From assembly GCA_964481765.1 (NCBI GenBank), contig CAYZVJ010000020.1, positions 1-38,141 on the forward strand: a stretch of DNA of 38,141 bases, written 5' to 3'. This stretch comes from G020353115 sp964481765 (GTDB taxonomy: Bacteria; Bacteroidota; Bacteroidia; Bacteroidales; VadinHA17). Shown in pieces: positions 33,948-38,141 of this stretch. The position numbers were made by a program, and so were the translations under genes. A model generated the notes under the pieces. It had not been told where the DNA came from, made no database searches, and saw only the letters and a list, made by a program, of their open reading frames with translations. Each line of letters opens with the position of its first letter. The stretch's first letter is position 1.

Positions 33948-34013
33948 GTGAAGCGATCGCACTACATGCTTTCGATACAGCTTCCCTGTCCGGTATCAAG
34001 CTACTGGATCCCA

Positions 34014-35393
34014 TTATAATATTTTCACATAGGTTGATTTCCCGGATTCAATTGTAAAGCTACTCTCGATGGTGAAATGGGACCGTTTTGCACTACCGGA
34101 TCGGTAAACAGTACGGTAATTGCCGGGAAGCAGCACAACGGGTACAGCCCGGTTTGCTGTGTTAACATTGGTGATCCAGGTAAGCCCGTTTTCATCTTCT
34201 AAAAACAGGCCACAATACCCTTCGTTCGCGATTTGCAGCGTGACTACTCCGGGCCTGGGTATTTTGATGGTGGTCGTATGGCTCTGTAGAATCTCAATAT
34301 CTTTGAACGTAAGCCTTGGTAGGGTTGGGATCTCAATGTCATAGCTTCCGGTGAGGTATTTTTCACTCGTATTCATCGGTTGCATGTTGAGTGTTTCTGT
34401 TGTTCCTGGCCGGCGTACAAAAAATGGCAACTCCTGATATTGTGTCCCCCCGGATGTTTCAACCCTGAGAAAGCCCTGGGGTGCATCCACTGCAATGATG
34501 TTGTGCTGGCCCTGAATGAGCTCAACAGGATCCAATAAAATAGGAGGGATAGTATGAACAACCAACCTGTAATTGATCAGCGGATCAAGCAACAGGGTAT
34601 CCGGATTTCCCCGGTGATTCAACGTATGAATGATATTGTGCCTTATCCGGCCGTTTTCCCTGTCGTAAAATGTCATGTTAACATCTGTTTCTGTGGGATT
34701 ACCTGCTTCATCAAGAAGGTTCACCTGGGCAGTTGTTGCATTTAGTACCTGCGATATGACTATTTCCAGTACATCCTGAAACTTCTTTTCATCGGTGGCG
34801 TTGTAATATTGTCCGACACATTCAAATGTATTTTTGAATCGGGGATCAAGCCCAATACCAATAACAAAAGGCTTCAGAGCTATACCCTTTTTTTGCAGCT
34901 CTCTCGATACGGCACATGGATCTCCATCGCAAGCTTCTATTCCATCGGTGATTAAAATGATTACATTCCTGCAGGTTGCGCAGGGCGGAAAATCTCCTAC
35001 AGAATAGCGGAGAGAATTGGCAATGGGTGTTGTACCCTTTGGATTAAGATTCCTTAATTTGTGCTTGATCATTTCCCCATTGTTCGGAGCAAATGGAATC
35101 TCTAATCTCGTATCTTCACAGTCCTGGGGTGGCACATAACTCTGGTGTCCGTATACCCTGAGGGCCATCTCAACATTATCAACCTGCTCAAGACTGTCAA
35201 TCGTTTTATTCAGAAAATTTCGGGCGATATTGATCTTCTGATCACTCTCCCATATGCCGGACATGCTTTGTGAACAGTCGAAAACGAATAATATCCGGGT
35301 TAGGGCCTTTTTGGGGCCCGGTTGCTGAGAATGGACTGAGCCAACGGAAAAAAGAAAAAGTATACTTGTGAATAACCAGATGATTTTTTTCAA
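34014..35393 (-). CDS. Secreted von Willebrand factor A domain protein
   Basis: The 459-residue protein starts at a TTG (MKKIIWLFTSILFLFSVGSV, a signal peptide ending near HSQQ); no nearby ATG gives it. The VWA domain (about 33-215) has a complete MIDAS: D39-S41-S43 in FDCSQSM, T121 in KGTTPIANSL and D150 in LITDGIEACD. Several Cys pairs (for example in PPCATC and EACDGDPC) suggest disulphides outside the cytoplasm. The remaining 240 residues look like beta domains rich in Thr, Ile and Val. A role in metal-dependent binding of proteins or surface material is inferred. It converges on the ammonia-lyase gene and diverges from ychF. Confidence 0.88.
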   Translation of the reverse strand: MKKIIWLFTSILFLFSVGSVHSQQPGPKKALTRILFVFDCSQSMSGIWESDQKINIARNFLNKTIDSLEQVDNVEMALRVYGHQSYVPPQDCEDTRLEIPFAPNNGEMIKHKLRNLNPKGTTPIANSLRYSVGDFPPCATCRNVIILITDGIEACDGDPCAVSRELQKKGIALKPFVIGIGLDPRFKNTFECVGQYYNATDEKKFQDVLEIVISQVLNATTAQVNLLDEAGNPTETDVNMTFYDRENGRIRHNIIHTLNHRGNPDTLLLDPLINYRLVVHTIPPILLDPVELIQGQHNIIAVDAPQGFLRVETSGGTQYQELPFFVRRPGTTETLNMQPMNTSEKYLTGSYDIEIPTLPRLTFKDIEILQSHTTTIKIPRPGVVTLQIANEGYCGLFLEDENGLTWITNVNTANRAVPVVLLPGNYRTVYRSGSAKRSHFTIESSFTIESGKSTYVKIL

Positions 35394-35454
35394 AATAACA
35401 GGTTTTAATGGATTCAGAGTTAAAGGTAAGAAAAATTAAATGTAATTTTACCGA

Positions 35455-35474
35455 ACGTTTTTTTATCAAAACGT
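35455..35474 (+). other. Inverted repeat just before ychF
   Basis: ACGTTTT (35455-35461) and AAAACGT (35468-35474) form a perfect 7-bp inverted repeat with a six-base spacer, ending five bases before the ychF ATG. It could be an operator or a leader hairpin that affects translation. Two imperfect promoter-like sites (TAATTTTA at 35443, plus strand; TACCTTTA at 35421-35428, minus strand) lie beside it. Confidence 0.4.
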
Positions 35475-35479
35475 AAAAA

Positions 35480-36577
35480 ATGGCACTTCAGTGTGGAATA
35501 ATAGGAATTGCCAATGTGGGCAAAACAACGTTGTTTAATTGCTTCTCAAATACCCGGGGCGAAACGACCAGCTATGCATTTACCAGCAACAAGTCGAATA
35601 TTGGTAGAATTTCCGTTCCCGATAACCGGTTGACTGAATTGGAAAAACGTTGTCCAACCGGTAAGGTTGTCCCCGTTACCTTCGAAATTGTCGATATCCC
35701 GGGATTGACCAAAGGGGCAAGCCTGGGCGAAGGCGTTGGAAATAAGTTTCTTAGTGATATACGAAATACCGATGCATTAATCCATGTCCTTCGGTGTTTT
35801 GATGATGATAATCTCCCCCACATCGATGGTACGGTTGATCCGGTCAGGGACAAAGAAACCGTTGAACTGGAACTGCAAATTAAGGACCTCGAATCAGTGG
35901 AAAAAAAAATTCAGAGACTCGAAAAAGTGGCAAAAGCAGGAGATAAAGAAGCAAAGAAAGAAGTCGAACTGTTGAACCTTTATAAAAATCACCTCGAAGA
36001 TTGCAATTCGGCAAGGACAATACCCCTGGATGATACCGGGAAGAAAATAGTGGATGACCTGTTCCTGTTAACAGCCAAACCCGTTCTCTTTGTCTGTAAT
36101 GTGGATGATGCTTCAGCCGTGTCAGGGAATCAATATGTGAAAAAAGTCCGTGAAGCCATTGCAGGGGAAGAGGCAGAAATACTGGTGATTGCCGGAAGTC
36201 TCGAAGCCGATATAGCCGAATTCGATGATGCGGATGACCGTCAGGAATTCCTGGAAGATGTCGGATTGCATGAACCGGGAGTGAACAAATTGATACGATC
36301 AGCGTATAAATTACTTGACCTGCAGACTTTTTTTACAATAGGCCCCAAAGAGATCCACGCCTGGACATTGAAACGGGGAATGAAAGCACCTCAGGCAGCA
36401 GGCACGATACATAGCGATATGGAACGCGGATTTATCCGCGCTGAAGTGATGAAGTATACGGATTTCATAACCTATGGTACAGAACATAAATGCAGGGAAG
36501 CTGGAAAACTTTCCGTGGAAGGAAAACAGTATGAAGTGCAGGATGGCGATATCCTTTATATACGATTCAATGTGTGA
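35480..36577 (+). CDS. ychF: Ribosome-associated P-loop ATPase YchF
   Basis: YchF/OLA1 is an Obg-family protein that binds ribosomes and prefers ATP to GTP; it is linked to stress responses. The 365-residue protein has the P-loop GIANVGKTTLFN, the switch II motif DIPGLTKGASLGEG and, where GTPases have NKxD, the altered CNVDD, consistent with loss of guanine preference. A coiled-coil helical region lies at about 125-175. The C-terminal TGS domain (about 280-365) holds the hallmark FFTIGPKEIHAWT and RGFIRAEV. The next gene starts three bases after the stop. Confidence 0.97.
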   Translation: MALQCGIIGIANVGKTTLFNCFSNTRGETTSYAFTSNKSNIGRISVPDNRLTELEKRCPTGKVVPVTFEIVDIPGLTKGASLGEGVGNKFLSDIRNTDALIHVLRCFDDDNLPHIDGTVDPVRDKETVELELQIKDLESVEKKIQRLEKVAKAGDKEAKKEVELLNLYKNHLEDCNSARTIPLDDTGKKIVDDLFLLTAKPVLFVCNVDDASAVSGNQYVKKVREAIAGEEAEILVIAGSLEADIAEFDDADDRQEFLEDVGLHEPGVNKLIRSAYKLLDLQTFFTIGPKEIHAWTLKRGMKAPQAAGTIHSDMERGFIRAEVMKYTDFITYGTEHKCREAGKLSVEGKQYEVQDGDILYIRFNV

Positions 36578-36580
36578 AGC

Positions 36581-38141
36581 ATGAAGAGATCATTCCGGAT
36601 TATTGCGATATTTGTTATACTGGTTTTTCATACTTTCCAGTTGATGAGCCAGGATTTTAGAAATGAAGAAATAAGAATTGCCCTTAAGGAACTTGAAAGG
36701 TATGGAGAGGTTGCTTTTATTATTAAACGGGAAGATATTCATTCTTTGAATCAACTGACGTCTCATATATCTATTGCAAACCTGACTGAAAATGAGCTGA
36801 CAGGATATGCCAATTCAAAACAATTTTCAACATTTTTAAGAACAAGAATCCCGTTTAAAGTTGTTCCACATACACCTGTTAAACGTATTCCCGACGATCA
36901 GAGGAAAGATGTGGCAGAGTGGACAACCTACCCGTCCCGTTCTGAGTATGATTCAATCATGAAAAAATTTGAATCGGATTATCCTGATATATGTTTTCTG
37001 GATACAATTGGACATAGTGTGGATGGGAAACCGATCCTTATTCTTAAAATTTCTGATAATGTCTTCATGGATGAATTAGAACCGAATTTTCTCTATACAT
37101 CTACAATGCACGGCGATGAAACCGGTGGATTTATCCTGATGCTCAGGTTAGCTGATTTTTTGTTGAGTAATTACAGCCTCGATCAAAGAATTAACAAATT
37201 GGTTGATAACCTCCAGATCTGGATCAATCCTCTTGCAAATCCGGATGGATTCTACAGATCATATGACTCACTCTATATTCCGATAAGGGTAAATTCAAAT
37301 GGAGTGGATCTGAACCGCAATTTCCCGGACCCGGCAGATGGACCACATCCCGATGGCAACAATTATCAACCGGAAACAGTGGCCATGATGGAATTTATGC
37401 AAAAGTTTCCACCGGTAATGTCGGCAAATTTCCATGGAGGAGCAGAGGTGGTAAATTATCCATGGGATACATGGCAAACCTATGACCCCGATGAGACCGG
37501 TTATCACTCTCCACATCCCGATGACAGCTGGTTTCAATTGGTGTCCGGGGAGTATGCCGATTCGGCCCATTTCTATAGCCCGGCCGGTTACCTTACGAAC
37601 CCTTATTCCAGTGGATATACCCTTGGAGGGAATTGGTATATGATCTCGGGCGGCAGACAGGATTACGTTACCTATTTTCTACATGGTCGTGAAGTAACCA
37701 TTGAACTGGACAATACAAAGATCACACCTGAAGCCGACCTTGAAAACCTCTGGAACTATAACTTCAGATCCCTGTTGCACTATATGGAACAATGTCTCTT
37801 CGGAATCTCGGGAGAGGTAACCGATTCCGTTACCGGTGACCCCCTCCGGGCAAAGATCGAGATTATTGGACATGACTGTGATAGTTCTCATGTTTACTCC
37901 GATTCGCTGCATGGCGATTATTACCGGCTTATTGAGGAAGGAACCTGGCAGGTGAAATTCACAGCCCCGGGGTATTACGATAAAACCATCGATGGTGTAC
38001 CTGTTCAGAATTACCAAAAAACCCAATTGGATGTGCAGATGGTTCCTCTGAAGAGTGCAAGGATACAATTGTCCTCTCCAGGGTTAAAGATGAGTTGCTT
38101 TCCAAATCCTTTCCGGAATACCCTGACAGTCTCTTTTGAAT
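36581..38141 (+). CDS. Secreted M14 zinc carboxypeptidase, cut by window end
   Basis: The frame opens at the ATG at 36581 with a signal peptide (MKRSFRIIAIFVILVFHTFQ, cleaved near LMSQ) and stays open to the window edge (520 codons). A pro-like segment fills to about residue 110. The M14 catalytic domain has the zinc motif HGDE (HxxE), the substrate-binding LNRNFPD, the third ligand His in SANFHGG and the general base Glu in REVTIELDN. A carboxypeptidase regulatory-like beta domain follows (SGEVTDSVTGDPLRAKIEI). The last residues (SCFPNPFRNTLTVSFE) look like the beginning of a type IX secretion sorting domain, so the protein is probably exported by that system. It probably shares a transcript with ychF. 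Confidence 0.9.
   Translation, partial: MKRSFRIIAIFVILVFHTFQLMSQDFRNEEIRIALKELERYGEVAFIIKREDIHSLNQLTSHISIANLTENELTGYANSKQFSTFLRTRIPFKVVPHTPVKRIPDDQRKDVAEWTTYPSRSEYDSIMKKFESDYPDICFLDTIGHSVDGKPILILKISDNVFMDELEPNFLYTSTMHGDETGGFILMLRLADFLLSNYSLDQRINKLVDNLQIWINPLANPDGFYRSYDSLYIPIRVNSNGVDLNRNFPDPADGPHPDGNNYQPETVAMMEFMQKFPPVMSANFHGGAEVVNYPWDTWQTYDPDETGYHSPHPDDSWFQLVSGEYADSAHFYSPAGYLTNPYSSGYTLGGNWYMISGGRQDYVTYFLHGREVTIELDNTKITPEADLENLWNYNFRSLLHYMEQCLFGISGEVTDSVTGDPLRAKIEIIGHDCDSSHVYSDSLHGDYYRLIEEGTWQVKFTAPGYYDKTIDGVPVQNYQKTQLDVQMVPLKSARIQLSSPGLKMSCFPNPFRNTLTVSFE

Noticed and set aside
33953..33960. GCGATCGC palindrome between the ammonia-lyase and VWA genes
   Set aside because: It resembles the cyanobacterial HIP1 octamer, but I noticed it only once in intergenic DNA here; chance is sufficient.
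33961..34013. Possible bidirectional terminator between the convergent genes at 32421 and 34014
   Set aside because: Only 5-bp stems (GATAC/GTATC and AGCTT/AAGCT) with large loops and no T tract were found.

Overview
The window looks like a chromosomal segment of a member of the phylum Bacteroidota, probably an uncultured Bacteroidales-like or other environmental lineage. The support is: TAnnTTTG-type promoters (for example TACCTTTG before rpsL); gene starts that mostly lack a Shine-Dalgarno sequence; fusA running straight into rpsJ with no tuf; two-component-type propeller receptors; and a secreted peptidase that ends in what looks like the start of a type IX secretion sorting domain. The sequence is a draft assembly with one 100-N gap at 21380-21479, inside enolase.

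Layout. (1) 1-237 is non-coding and built largely of drifting 7-nucleotide units. (2) 238-2394, minus strand, encodes an EF-G paralog (EF-G2 type) whose GTPase motifs are altered. It diverges from (3) a single co-directional block, 2638-21931, that merges the classical str, S10, spc and alpha operons: rpsL, rpsG, fusA, rpsJ, rplC, rplD, rplW, rplB, rpsS, rplV, rpsC, rplP, rpmC, rpsQ, rplN, rplX, rplE, rpsN, rpsH, rplF, rplR, rpsE, rpmD, rplO, secY, map, infA, rpmJ, rpsM, rpsK, rpsD, rpoA, rplQ, then eno. The first clear intrinsic terminator comes after eno (21951-21980). (4) 22080-23381 is a citrate synthase that resembles the eukaryotic/mitochondrial type, with its own strong terminator. (5) 23494-28548 holds two signalling genes that converge and overlap tail to tail by 12 nt: a 14-blade propeller receptor with a SpoIIE/PP2C phosphatase output, and a six-TM hybrid histidine kinase whose ATP-binding motifs are lost although its phospho-acceptor His and its receiver are intact. 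(6) 28697-30699 holds two unrecognised exported proteins and a small DUF4870 membrane protein. (7) 30791-33947 holds hisS and a HAL-family ammonia-lyase, with a mini-ORF and a hairpin between them. (8) 34014-38141 holds a secreted von Willebrand A protein (minus), ychF, and an M14 carboxypeptidase cut by the window end.

How it fits together. Most of the window is the translation and secretion core: ribosomal proteins, EF-G, IF-1, SecY, Met-aminopeptidase and RNA polymerase alpha. Enolase and citrate synthase follow directly. The most unusual items are the heptad-periodic DNA at the left edge, the GTPase-altered EF-G2 that shares a 243-bp promoter region with the ribosomal operon, the propeller-SpoIIE receptor facing a pseudokinase hybrid, and the eukaryote-like citrate synthase. 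No tRNA, rRNA, CRISPR array, insertion sequence or phage gene was recognised.
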